A program made the position numbers and the translations under genes. The notes below the pieces were generated by a model that saw only the letters and a program-made list of their open reading frames with translations, searched no databases and was not told the origin of the DNA. This document shows, one piece after another, positions 54,286 through 63,963 of a stretch of DNA of 64,000 nt. This DNA comes from Bacteroidota bacterium. Lineage in GTDB: Bacteria > Bacteroidota > Ignavibacteria > Kapaibacteriales > UBA2268. Where the stretch lies: positions 187,289 through 251,288 of the forward strand of contig SCSM01000039.1 of the NCBI GenBank assembly GCA_004322215.1. The letters are read 5' to 3'. Each line of letters begins with the position of its first letter. The first letter of the stretch is position 1.

Positions 54286-55869
54286 TTATTTATAAAATGT
54301 TATAATTATTGGTATCATATTGGTAATATCATAGTTACCACGATTTATCAAATAATTCCAGGTTCCAGTTTTTTGATTATATACAGGTTCACTCCACTCA
54401 TTTGCAGTCTTTATAAATTTCTCAGGATGTTCATTATTAATAATATAAGTAAAATGTGAATCTGAAAAATCAGATAAGGGGATATCAATTCCATCCAAAT
54501 AGTTTTTAACATAGACAGTACCTGCCGGATGAGGTGTAAATCTACAAAAATAAATAAAGAAGTTCTCTAAATTTAATGAATTAGATTTAAGAATAAATTT
54601 AATGTCAATTGTCCACCAATATTTATCATCCGGTTGTTCATTAAATTTCTTATCATATTGAATTACTATTGTATCGCCTAAGATTGTATAATTACAATCT
54701 ATTGGATTATTTGACGACCCCCAAATATTATATATCTTAACTTTATTGAAATTTTTGAAGTTTTCACGTGAGCCACAATTTATAAGATTGTAATCATAAG
54801 GGTTTGAATAAGCCGAATCAGATGAAAGGACATAAACATCACCGCATGTGCAGCTATCCGGTATGATTGCTTCAATTAAATTATCGCTCCAAGTAACAAT
54901 TGTTGTGGGTTTCCAGTTAATTAAAACTGTAGAATTGATATTCCCAAAATTCTTTCCGATAATAGAAATTTTTTCACCAATATTTGCCAATTGGGGTGTT
55001 ATATTTTCAATAATTGGTTTTAATAATACTTTGTATTCAATTTGTTTACTTGATATTCTTGGTTTATTAACGGTTAAATAACCCGAGTTAATATTTTCAG
55101 GAACGCGGACTTTTATAATTCTATCACTCCAAGTTAAATAATCAGTTGCAAAAGTGTTATTAAATTTAACCGTTGAGTTACCTCTACTACTATCAAAATT
55201 GAAACCATTTATAATTACAATCATTCCAGAAGAAAATTTTGAAGGAACTAATGAAGTAATATCCGGTGCTAAAATTTCATATAATAAAAAAGACCATCTA
55301 TCATTAAAATTATTGATGATGCATGGATTTGAACCTAAATCCTCAGAATAAATAAATTTAACTAATGTATCTGTCCATAATACAATTTTCTCTTCTTTTG
55401 AATTATATCCGGTTACTTTTCCAGAAATATTTCCAAAATTAATACCTACTATTGAAACAGTGTCATTTGGTAATACATAAATGGGATTTATTGAAGAAAC
55501 AAACAAATCATATTCATTAAGTATTTTCAAATAAACTTCATTACTTGTTCCCAAGGTATTTGATATGCTTACATTCCCGCTAAAGACTTTATAAGGAATT
55601 TTGAGTTTTATCAATGAATCAGTCCATACAATAAAATTATTTGATGTATCATTTTTAAAATTTACACTACCTTGAGTTGTTCCAAAATTTTTACCAAGAA
55701 TAGTTAATTCACTCCATCTATAAATTGAATCAGGAAAAATTTTTATTATTTGAGGAGAATCGGCTGATTGAACAGGATTTGGTTTGTCTTTGCAGCTAAA
55801 AAAAATTAAAGTAAAAATCACAATAAAAATATTGATGACTAAAAAACGGTGAGACTGTTTTGTACTCAT
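54286..55869 (-). CDS. IPT/TIG-repeat lipoprotein
   Basis: A 527-residue predicted lipoprotein. The hydrophobic signal ends LIFFSC with Cys26 as the lipidation site. Four IPT/TIG Ig-like domains follow at about 40-385, each with a Px(L/I/V)xxIxGxNFG core: SELTILGKNFG, DTVSIVGINFG, MIVIINGFNFD and EKISIIGKNFG. A C-terminal region of about 130 residues has no recognised family. There is no T9SS tail, so it is probably held at the outer membrane or periplasmic face by its lipid. IPT/TIG domains are common in surface glycan-binding SusE/F-type proteins; no SusCD pair is nearby. Frame begins at ATG 55869 with GAGGT nearby. Confidence 0.82.
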   Translation of the reverse strand: MSTKQSHRFLVINIFIVIFTLIFFSCKDKPNPVQSADSPQIIKIFPDSIYRWSELTILGKNFGTTQGSVNFKNDTSNNFIVWTDSLIKLKIPYKVFSGNVSISNTLGTSNEVYLKILNEYDLFVSSINPIYVLPNDTVSIVGINFGNISGKVTGYNSKEEKIVLWTDTLVKFIYSEDLGSNPCIINNFNDRWSFLLYEILAPDITSLVPSKFSSGMIVIINGFNFDSSRGNSTVKFNNTFATDYLTWSDRIIKVRVPENINSGYLTVNKPRISSKQIEYKVLLKPIIENITPQLANIGEKISIIGKNFGNINSTVLINWKPTTIVTWSDNLIEAIIPDSCTCGDVYVLSSDSAYSNPYDYNLINCGSRENFKNFNKVKIYNIWGSSNNPIDCNYTILGDTIVIQYDKKFNEQPDDKYWWTIDIKFILKSNSLNLENFFIYFCRFTPHPAGTVYVKNYLDGIDIPLSDFSDSHFTYIINNEHPEKFIKTANEWSEPVYNQKTGTWNYLINRGNYDITNMIPIIITFYK

Positions 55870-55980
55870 GATAACCTCAACAAAGTTAATTTATAGTTTA
55901 TTAACTTATAAAAGCGAAATTTATTTCATATTTATTACATTGTATAAACTATGAGGAGTTTTTGTAAACAAATACTCTTC

Positions 55981-57573
55981 TCACCAGATAACACCTACAC
56001 CCGCTGAAAAGACCATATAACTCCCTTTTTCAAAATAATTGTAATTCTCCCAATCTGTTATTCCTGTCTCATGTCCCGGCATACTTCGATAAAACATGCT
56101 GAAATTGAGCAATAGACTTGGACCTGAAAATATTTGTTTACTGTATCCCATGCTTAGTAATCCTCCGAAACCAATATTTCCAGACGAAGAGAAGTCTTCG
56201 AATCCTGTTTCTTTTACGCTGCCGAAAACAATAGCGGCATCGAGTCTGGTATAAAATCCCTGGGCAATTGGTGAAAGCGGATAATACTGGATGCTTGCTC
56301 CAATCTGAGTTGTTGATAGAGTCCAGTCGAATCCTTTTGGATTCCAAAGAGAATCATTATAGAAATCATAATCATCGCCTTTGATGTTCTCGAAAGAATA
56401 ATTAAACACAGGGCCTATAATTAAATCATCACTGACTGACAGATATGCCCCTGCTTCAATGCTAAGCGGAAGTCTCGATACATTCATACGTGTAACGAGA
56501 TAATCCACTCTTTCCTTTGTGTCTCCCGGATAGGAGAAGGAAGGATAATTGATAGTAAACATAAGGTAAAGCTGCCCGACTCTTGTGTCGAATTTTTGAA
56601 TTGTAGTGTAATTAGTAATCGGCGATTGAGTAATACCCTTAGTTTCACCCGCTTCGGTGGTTGTTAATTCGACAGGTGTTTCATTTGTTTTATCTTCGAG
56701 TCCGGCATTTTTTACAAAAACAAAATCGCCTTTGTCAAGATTAGGGTTGCGGATTTTACCATATTGAGGATGCTGACTGCCGCGTGTATAATTCACGACC
56801 TTTTCCTGTAAAAATTCACCGATTTCTGAACCCGTTATATATCCGTCCCTGTTTACATCTGCTTCTCCGCGAAGCGCTGCAGCGAATTGGTCACGGAATA
56901 CACTCTGGTCGGGAACAGTCTCTTCGGCACTTCCGGAAGTAATGAATTGCCTGACCGGCTTTGCAGTTTTATAACTAATGTTTTCGGGAACGGCTCTCGA
57001 TAAAGAAAAAATAGAGCCGGAGAAACAAGCATCGAACATAAATAATGCGTGCTTCGATTGAATCTTCTTTGCATATACCTCAATTTCCTGCATATTCAAG
57101 GCAGAAGACATAAAGCCCTGCTTGTCACGGTTCGGATTCGGTGAATTTGAAGGAACAATATAACCCATCTCTTCGTTGTAGCTCGATTTGATTGTATGCC
57201 CGTGCCCGGCGAAATAAATCAGAAGACGGTTTTCCTGGTCATATCCATAATTATTAATAAAATCATCAATTACTTTTCTTAATCCGACATTATCAGGGTC
57301 CATCGCAATTTGGCACTGGAAACTGTGTGCACTTAACAAATTCTTTACTATTTCAACATCATTAATAACCCCGGGAAGTTTGGGCCAACCATTATTGTAA
57401 TTGGATTCTCCTATTACAAGTGCATAGCTATTCTTATAAAGCGAGTAGGATTTTCCTTCCTCGTCTTTCAATAAGATGTTACTTTTGGGTTGTTGTGAAT
57501 ATCCGGCATTAACAAATAACTCTACAATCAAAGTAATAATGATGAAAGCAGCGATATTAAAACTTTTACTCAT
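55981..57573 (-). CDS. Exported caspase-fold (C14) protease fused to an apparent outer-membrane beta-barrel
   Basis: A 530-residue protein. After a signal peptide (cut near AGYSQQ) a C14 caspase-like domain spans about 45-290. NSYALVIGESNYNNGWPKL opens it, the catalytic His is in YFAGHGH (about 124), and the catalytic Cys is in FDACFSGSIF (183). An EF-hand-like calcium loop, DVNRDGYITGSE, follows at about 239-250. After a Thr/Glu linker, about 325-530 is rich in alternating aromatic beta-strands (GQLYLMFTINY, LIIGPVFNYSF, TQIGASIQYY, LLLNFSMFYR) and ends in GVGVIW with a terminal aromatic, as outer-membrane barrels do. The frame also opens from TTG at 57585; the ATG at 57573 is preferred. Substrate unknown. 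Confidence 0.82.
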   Translation of the reverse strand: MSKSFNIAAFIIITLIVELFVNAGYSQQPKSNILLKDEEGKSYSLYKNSYALVIGESNYNNGWPKLPGVINDVEIVKNLLSAHSFQCQIAMDPDNVGLRKVIDDFINNYGYDQENRLLIYFAGHGHTIKSSYNEEMGYIVPSNSPNPNRDKQGFMSSALNMQEIEVYAKKIQSKHALFMFDACFSGSIFSLSRAVPENISYKTAKPVRQFITSGSAEETVPDQSVFRDQFAAALRGEADVNRDGYITGSEIGEFLQEKVVNYTRGSQHPQYGKIRNPNLDKGDFVFVKNAGLEDKTNETPVELTTTEAGETKGITQSPITNYTTIQKFDTRVGQLYLMFTINYPSFSYPGDTKERVDYLVTRMNVSRLPLSIEAGAYLSVSDDLIIGPVFNYSFENIKGDDYDFYNDSLWNPKGFDWTLSTTQIGASIQYYPLSPIAQGFYTRLDAAIVFGSVKETGFEDFSSSGNIGFGGLLSMGYSKQIFSGPSLLLNFSMFYRSMPGHETGITDWENYNYFEKGSYMVFSAGVGVIW

Positions 57574-57727
57574 AATAGTGTTCAAGATAAATTAGAAATT
57601 TTCCACTAAAATAAGAAGAATTACAGGAAAACAAGTTTATTTTTTTTTCAATTTATCGTTTTAATAAATACTCAACCGAATACTTAATTACGTGTTAAAT
57701 ATTTTTACCGACAATAAAACAGAGATA

Positions 57728-60664
57728 TTACTTTATTATCAAAATGTTTCCATTAAAACATTCAGTAGCTGAAATAACACTGCATAAATAAAATCCTGAT
57801 GATAAATTACCTGAAGTAACATAGATAGTATTTTTGCCTGCATCATACTTAGTTTCTGTAATTATTGGCTTGACAATTTCACCAAGATAATTATATAAGA
57901 TTATGCTTATAGTTCCCGGTTCTTTCAGTTCAAATTTCAGTGTAAAGAAATCACATGAAGGATTTGGACTGACAGTTAAAGAACCAGGTATAAATTCGGT
58001 TTTCTCTTCAATTGCTGTAATAATGTCGTTAATATTTGCAGAAAATACTCCCTCTTTTTTTGTACCCGCGAATATTTTATCTCCTTTAACAGCCAGTGTT
58101 GTTACATGACCGTCTCTTAATCCACAGTTAACCTTAATCCATAATCCGGTCCCAGCATACGAATAGTAAAATCCACCTTCTGCACCGGCAAATATATAAT
58201 TTCCATACGTTGCAAAAGATGTAAAACTCGTATCTTTTATACCACTAATAATTCTGTCCCATCCGCTGCCATTCGCTGAATAATAAATCCCATCAGATGT
58301 TCCGACAAATAAACCGCTGCTCAAAAATTCAATTGATTTAATATCGGTGCATGACAATCCACTGCTTTTATCAATCCAGCTTGAGCCGCCATCAGTTGAT
58401 AAATAAAATCCATTTTTAGTTCCTGCCCAAATTTGATTGCCGTCAACTGCTAAAACCTGAATAATTAAATTTCCCAAACCGCTTATTGATTTGCTCCAGT
58501 TACTGCCATTATCAGAAGAAATGAATATTCCATCGGAACTACCGGCAAAAATATTATCATTTAATAGATTAAGAGAATTTATATTTAAATTATCCAGACC
58601 ATTATTAGATGCCTGCCAATCAGTGCCGTTGTTTGATGATAAATAAATGCCTCCACCTACCGAACCGGCAAAAATCAAATTATCTTTAAATGCAATTGTA
58701 TTGATATTTCGTTCAATAAGTCCTGTACTTACAGAACTCCAATACTTTCCGTTATCAATTGATAAATATATTCCATCTGTAGTACCAACATAAAGTTTAT
58801 CTTCTTTGGGTGCAATGTATCTGATACTCTTATTGGTTATTCCGCTATCGGCAGGAGACCAGACGGCTTTATTCCTATTTCTGCTATATATCCCGGAATA
58901 AGCTGTCCCTGCATAAATTAATTCACCATCAATTAATAAACAATTTATTTTATGATTTCCATCACCTTCATTATATTCATACCAATTCTCCCCATCATCG
59001 TAAGTAATGAATACGCCTGAATCAGTGCCTGCAAATAAAGTATCGCCTGATGCTTCAAAACAATTAACCCCAGAAGGAGCATTAAAAATAAGATTACTTT
59101 GTACCCAACTATCACCATGATTGGTCGAATAATATACTCCATTTTCTATTGTACCGGCGAATATTTTATCACCTTTTTTACACAGTGATAAAACATTTTT
59201 GTCCTTAAGTTCATTTTCACTTTGGGTCCACAAATCACCGTTATTTGTTGATACGAACACACCATTAACATTAGCTATATATACGTAATCGCTATCACAA
59301 AGTATTTCACCAGCATGTTCTCCTCCAGACCTAAATCCATCCATTTTATGACGCCATGAGCTACCGTAATCAGACGAGACCATTAAATCTCCTAAAGCTC
59401 CGCAACTCACATAAAAATAATTGTCTTTCACAGTTAAAACTGCAGGAGCACAATTAACCAAGTCTGAATAAGGATCCTTAGACCAGTAATCACCATTATC
59501 GGAAGATTCATATAAATCCAAAGAATTACCAACAAATATTCTCTCACCAGATTCTGCCATACAATCTGAATATAAATAATCACCTAAACCATTATTTACT
59601 TCTACCCAATCATAACCTGATTCAGTTCTATAAACTCCAATTCCCCGGGTACTGGTAAAAATATATTTATCATGTTTCAGAAGACTTGTTATAAAGATTT
59701 CATTTAAACCATTATTCGATTTATTCCATGTATTACCACTATCATTTGAATATAATAAACCACCTTCTGACAATCCTAAAATAATAATACTATTATTAAG
59801 CCCAAGGGACCAAAAAGAATATTCCATCGGTGATACATCAAAAGGATTCCACCATCCGCCGCTATTTGTAGTATAATACAATCCTTTCTCACCGGATAGC
59901 AAATAAATAGTATTCCCTGATTTTTTAATATCGAGAATATTGTAAGAAGGTATGACTGATTTCATTGAATACCAGTCTATTCCTTTATTTGGTGACATGA
60001 AGAATCCGTTCCAATAAGTACCGACAAAAATAGTATCACCGGTTACAACGATTGATGTCAGCATTATTAAATCATCATCATCATATATGGTTGACCATGA
60101 AATATTATTTTTATCAGACACACACACCGGTCCATCATCAGCACAAATATAAATACTATCGCCATAAATTTCGACCCTATTAATCCGTTTAGATGCTATA
60201 CCTTCTTCTTTTCTAAGCCAACTAATTCCAAAGTCGGTAGAAACAAAAAAACCATCCAATGTACCTGCATAGAGTATATCATTATCGGATACAAGAGATG
60301 TTACACCTTTTTCTATAGGTGTAATTAATATTGCAAACCAGGTTTTCCCCCAGTCTGTTGATTTTAATATACCACCTCCATGCCCGGCATATAAAGCACT
60401 ATTACAAGTAACAAAAGATTTTACGCAGACAGCTTCTATTTCAGTAGAAGCACGATGCCAATTATTACAATTGTCATCTGACCAAAATATATTGTGGTCT
60501 GTACCTGTTAAAATTATATTATCAAAAAATCCGAAGCCATATATAGACCCGGTAGAACCCTTAAATCCAGTGTTGGTTTCCACCCATTGTGAATAAGTAA
60601 AGGGTAAGTTTAAATTAGACAAAACAATGACAATCAGGGCTGAAAGTATTAAGCTCTTTTTCAT
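57728..60664 (-). CDS. T9SS-secreted Asp-box repeat protein (about 20 repeats)
   Basis: A 978-residue secreted protein. The signal peptide (cut near TYSQW) is followed by about 20 Asp-box-like units with a period near 43 residues (LKSTDWGKTWFAI, FVSTDFGISWLRK, LYSNDSGNTWNKSNNG, YLSTDGGSSWIDKSSG, FISSDNGSNWSKS). Several are degraded, for example CVSDKNNISW and YSRNRNKAVW. The last repeat is followed by the same hinge as in the genes at 40919 and 43008 (FSANINDIITAIEEKTE), then a T9SS sorting domain (LTVSPNPSCDF, LSSGFYLCSV). GAGG precedes the ATG. It is the longest of the hinge-sharing trio. Function unknown. Confidence 0.85.
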   Translation of the reverse strand: MKKSLILSALIVIVLSNLNLPFTYSQWVETNTGFKGSTGSIYGFGFFDNIILTGTDHNIFWSDDNCNNWHRASTEIEAVCVKSFVTCNSALYAGHGGGILKSTDWGKTWFAILITPIEKGVTSLVSDNDILYAGTLDGFFVSTDFGISWLRKEEGIASKRINRVEIYGDSIYICADDGPVCVSDKNNISWSTIYDDDDLIMLTSIVVTGDTIFVGTYWNGFFMSPNKGIDWYSMKSVIPSYNILDIKKSGNTIYLLSGEKGLYYTTNSGGWWNPFDVSPMEYSFWSLGLNNSIIILGLSEGGLLYSNDSGNTWNKSNNGLNEIFITSLLKHDKYIFTSTRGIGVYRTESGYDWVEVNNGLGDYLYSDCMAESGERIFVGNSLDLYESSDNGDYWSKDPYSDLVNCAPAVLTVKDNYFYVSCGALGDLMVSSDYGSSWRHKMDGFRSGGEHAGEILCDSDYVYIANVNGVFVSTNNGDLWTQSENELKDKNVLSLCKKGDKIFAGTIENGVYYSTNHGDSWVQSNLIFNAPSGVNCFEASGDTLFAGTDSGVFITYDDGENWYEYNEGDGNHKINCLLIDGELIYAGTAYSGIYSRNRNKAVWSPADSGITNKSIRYIAPKEDKLYVGTTDGIYLSIDNGKYWSSVSTGLIERNINTIAFKDNLIFAGSVGGGIYLSSNNGTDWQASNNGLDNLNINSLNLLNDNIFAGSSDGIFISSDNGSNWSKSISGLGNLIIQVLAVDGNQIWAGTKNGFYLSTDGGSSWIDKSSGLSCTDIKSIEFLSSGLFVGTSDGIYYSANGSGWDRIISGIKDTSFTSFATYGNYIFAGAEGGFYYSYAGTGLWIKVNCGLRDGHVTTLAVKGDKIFAGTKKEGVFSANINDIITAIEEKTEFIPGSLTVSPNPSCDFFTLKFELKEPGTISIILYNYLGEIVKPIITETKYDAGKNTIYVTSGNLSSGFYLCSVISATECFNGNILIIK

Positions 60665-60799
60665 AATAACCTCTGTTTTATTGGTAAGAATCTATGTTAA
60701 TTATTTATTCTCAGAGTTATATCTAATATGAATAATATTATTTTTCCCAACAGATTTATTATCTAATAGCCACGTATGATTTATTTAATAATTTTATTT

Positions 60800-63700
60800 C
60801 TATCTTATTATTATAAATTTATTTCTTGCATTTTGATTTCCCGAAGCACATTCAATATAATAAAAACCGGATTGCAAATCATTTATATTAAGTTTAAATG
60901 AATTATTTGGCAGCTCATTTTTATTAATATTCAACTTCGTAATCAAGCCGCCAATTTCATTGTATAAATTTAATTGTAAGTCATCATGGGTTTGATTTGA
61001 AATTATTACTTCGACAAATTCTCCTGAGGCGGGATTCGGTTTTAATACATCAATATGAAAACTATCACTTGATACGTTACCTGAAAAATCTTTGACCGAT
61101 GAAATAACATCGGCTTTTAATTCAGAACTAAAGGATAAAAGATTAGATGCAGAAATCCCAATGGAATCAACAAATGTTCCTACTTCATTGGCAATAAAAC
61201 CGACATAAAAATGAGATGCCTCAGTAGGATGAATTGTATCCGGAAATGTTATGCCACTTATCTTAAATCCCGATTTATTATTTTTTAAAACCAGTGTATC
61301 CAGGATAAATGTATATTTATCGGATTCATTAACGACCCATGCTTCCTTTTCAACCTGATTCCCCGGGACAAGCCGGTCGAATAATAAATTCGGCTGCACT
61401 GAAACTTTAAAGCCGTTTCCTTTACATTCCAGGCGTAAATGGTAACCGCAAGCATCTCCTATGGCTATCGAATCTATAAAGCTGCCCGGAAAGGATGGTG
61501 AGAATCTTACAAATGCTTTTACTGAATCGAGAGGAAAAACAATTCTATCGTTTATATTATCTACGATGAATCCGTTGTTTCCGAATTTCAATCCCAGCTT
61601 ATCGAGCTTTGTATTATTAATAGATTCATTGTAAATATATATATTTTTTTCAGAAAATAATCCGATTGGAAGATTGCCAAAATCAAGGTCGGGATTTGCA
61701 GTTAAATCATAGCTGGTTGCTGTTGCCCGGTTATTTACTGCAATGAAACAACTGTCGCCGATTTCGACAAGATTATCTGAAACACCACAGCCGGGAGATG
61801 TAAATCGTAAAGCAAATTTTACTGAATCCAGAGTAGGAATTACCATTGGCAAATTCGCATTTAAGAGTTCATACCCCTTGTCAGTACTTAATAATTGATA
61901 TTTTGTGATTCTGAAAGAATTACGAGCAGAATTATTTACTACCCAAAAATCCTTATCAACTGTTTTCCCGACAGGAACCTCACCGTAATCCAATGTAGTA
62001 TTAATTGATAATTTTCCCGGTTTATAATTAAAGCTGATAGTCGTATCATTTCCGCTTCTGTCTCTGAAAGTGATTACAGCATTTGCATCCTGGGATTTGT
62101 CAATAACCGTTGCTTCCCATTTAATACGGTTGTTTTCACCCGGAATAAATCCATCGTGCGTTATTTCGTAATTATAAGTTTGTGCAGTATCAACTTCAAT
62201 CTCCTGAATTTTTGAAGGATTTGAACGGGGCATATCTTCTATATATGCTTTACTAATTGTACCGTCACATTCAATATCCCAATCTGGTGCCGGAGCAAGA
62301 GTATCATTCTTTTCCAAATCGAGATAATTTTGTCCGACAGGATATCCGTATGCAAGGTCGGTAGATATGCCGTAAATATAAGCCGGGAATGATTGATTAG
62401 CTCTTATTTTATATATCCCTTCCTGAGTGATATTAATTATTTTCGAAAAATAATATTTACCTTCTACCGGAACAGAAAACTGAACACCCGGTGAGGGGTC
62501 AATGCTTCTAAGAGTCCTCCAATATAAACTATCGCCAATGAAACTTCCCATCTCAAAATCAATTGGTATGTTACCGCTGTCGTCAGGAACATAAGCAATG
62601 TTCAGATAGTAATTGTCAAAATTTGATGTGTTGGTAACACCAGCAGTGCAAAATGTATATTCCTTTAATTGCTGCTTGTAAGGGATAACAGAAAACATGA
62701 ATCCGTTACCATCTTCTCCGTCATCATCCTTGCTGCGGTTATATTGTTTGACATAAATCGGCTTATCAGCAGATATCACCATTGGAAAATTCTGAGAAAC
62801 ATTATCGTTTATTGTTATGAACGCTTCGTTTTCCATATATGTATTCATTGATAAAGTATCAATAGGATATCCATCACGATAAACAATTGTATTCGGCTCT
62901 TTCGCATATACTCTTATTACAGGTAAATGCGCCCTGTTGTAAAAAGGTGTTATTAAATATTGGGTGTCCCAGGTTTGAACCGGAAGCTCGATATCAGTAA
63001 GCATATTATTCGGGAAACTCTGATTTTGCGGAATATGTGTATAATAATTACTGGAGACTACAATAATAGGTTTGTTTGCGATAATCCGGCTTCCTGACAG
63101 GTCAGCCCTGTTGCCTGAACTACTGATAAGCAGCACATCGCCTTTGAACATTGCTTTTTTTATATCTCCGCCGGGAAGTAGTCCTGTATTTGTTTTTGTT
63201 GAGCCGTTACCTCCTAAAGTGAATGTTACGTTTGTTAAGTCGTAAGGTGTGATAATTGCAACATAACCGGGATAATACAAATTGGAATTGTCTGAAACAT
63301 CATACCAGGAAGAAGCAACATAATATCTTCCATAGGCAGTGACAGGCATAGCAAGGTAACCGTCACTTCCCTGGTTATAAACGGTTAAAGCATAAATGAG
63401 AACAGGACTGACTGAATAAATATGTATCGCATTACCTTCATAATAAACTTCGTCGGCTGGGCGTTGATTAGCATTTTTTCTATAGCACTGGGCTATTGCT
63501 GCAGATAAAATTATTTCCTTTACTTCATTTGGATTCAGGTAAATTTGTTGAGTATAACCTTTCCCCGGAACTTCCAGTATAACTCTTGTTTCGTATTGCG
63601 AATAGACAAATATTTTATGTCCATTACCAAATCCTGAAGATTCGAGTGTTGGATTGAATGTCAGCCAGAATTCTTTTCCCTCATTTGAAGAACCCAACGA

Positions 63701-63811
63701 AGAACTAAATTTTTCTATAATTTGCGTTTCAATTTTTAATAGGTTTTTCGGTTCTGCATTTAATGAATAATATAATAAAATTATCAGAACAATGTAAAAT
63801 TTCAATTTCAT
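60800..63811 (-). CDS. T9SS-secreted IgGFc-binding/Hydin-type surface protein (second copy)
   Basis: A 1003-residue paralogue of the 1420-residue protein at 15196. A signal peptide (MKLKFYIVLIILLYYSLNA) precedes EGKEFWLTF at the same offset (residue 44 on). IHIYSVSPVLIYALTVY, SDGYLAMPVTAYGRYYV, DLSGSRIIANKPIIVVSS and IECDGTISKAYIEDMPR all match it. About 560-890 has fewer Hydin/ASH-type domains (LDYGEVPVGKTVDKDFWV, LDFGNLPIGLFSEKNIYI) than the longer copy. A T9SS sorting domain closes it (VLKPNPASGE, LQSGFYYIEC). The frame runs 46 codons further upstream, but GAGGG eight bases before the ATG at 63811 and the signal peptide set the start. Confidence 0.87.
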   Translation of the reverse strand: MKLKFYIVLIILLYYSLNAEPKNLLKIETQIIEKFSSSLGSSNEGKEFWLTFNPTLESSGFGNGHKIFVYSQYETRVILEVPGKGYTQQIYLNPNEVKEIILSAAIAQCYRKNANQRPADEVYYEGNAIHIYSVSPVLIYALTVYNQGSDGYLAMPVTAYGRYYVASSWYDVSDNSNLYYPGYVAIITPYDLTNVTFTLGGNGSTKTNTGLLPGGDIKKAMFKGDVLLISSSGNRADLSGSRIIANKPIIVVSSNYYTHIPQNQSFPNNMLTDIELPVQTWDTQYLITPFYNRAHLPVIRVYAKEPNTIVYRDGYPIDTLSMNTYMENEAFITINDNVSQNFPMVISADKPIYVKQYNRSKDDDGEDGNGFMFSVIPYKQQLKEYTFCTAGVTNTSNFDNYYLNIAYVPDDSGNIPIDFEMGSFIGDSLYWRTLRSIDPSPGVQFSVPVEGKYYFSKIINITQEGIYKIRANQSFPAYIYGISTDLAYGYPVGQNYLDLEKNDTLAPAPDWDIECDGTISKAYIEDMPRSNPSKIQEIEVDTAQTYNYEITHDGFIPGENNRIKWEATVIDKSQDANAVITFRDRSGNDTTISFNYKPGKLSINTTLDYGEVPVGKTVDKDFWVVNNSARNSFRITKYQLLSTDKGYELLNANLPMVIPTLDSVKFALRFTSPGCGVSDNLVEIGDSCFIAVNNRATATSYDLTANPDLDFGNLPIGLFSEKNIYIYNESINNTKLDKLGLKFGNNGFIVDNINDRIVFPLDSVKAFVRFSPSFPGSFIDSIAIGDACGYHLRLECKGNGFKVSVQPNLLFDRLVPGNQVEKEAWVVNESDKYTFILDTLVLKNNKSGFKISGITFPDTIHPTEASHFYVGFIANEVGTFVDSIGISASNLLSFSSELKADVISSVKDFSGNVSSDSFHIDVLKPNPASGEFVEVIISNQTHDDLQLNLYNEIGGLITKLNINKNELPNNSFKLNINDLQSGFYYIECASGNQNARNKFIIIR

Positions 63812-63880
63812 AAAACATCCCTCATATTTTTTTTGTAGAGGAATTTCAATAAAATTTATTTTGATTTTAATAAAATAAAT

Positions 63881-63910
63881 AAAACGGAGCTCAAATAAGC
63901 TCCGTTTTTT
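63881..63910 (-). terminator. Rho-independent terminator of the gene entering from the right edge
   Basis: AAAACGGAGCT and AGCTCCGTTTT make a perfect 11-bp stem with a six-base loop, with T-rich sequence on both sides. It lies about 55 bases after the minus-strand stop at 63964, between that partial gene and the start of the IgGFc/Hydin gene. Confidence 0.85.
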
Positions 63911-63927
63911 CATACATGTAATATCAA

Positions 63928-63948
63928 TGCCGGGTGTTACACCCGGCA
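63928..63948. repeat. Perfect short hairpin TGCCGGGTG/CACCCGGCA
   Basis: Nine paired bases enclose a TTA loop. The CACCCGGCA arm recurs at 31131-31138 within the hairpin behind the C69 gene. It may be a dispersed repeat or part of the downstream terminator structure of the edge gene. Confidence 0.5.
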
Positions 63949-63963
63949 CTGATTCGATTTCGA

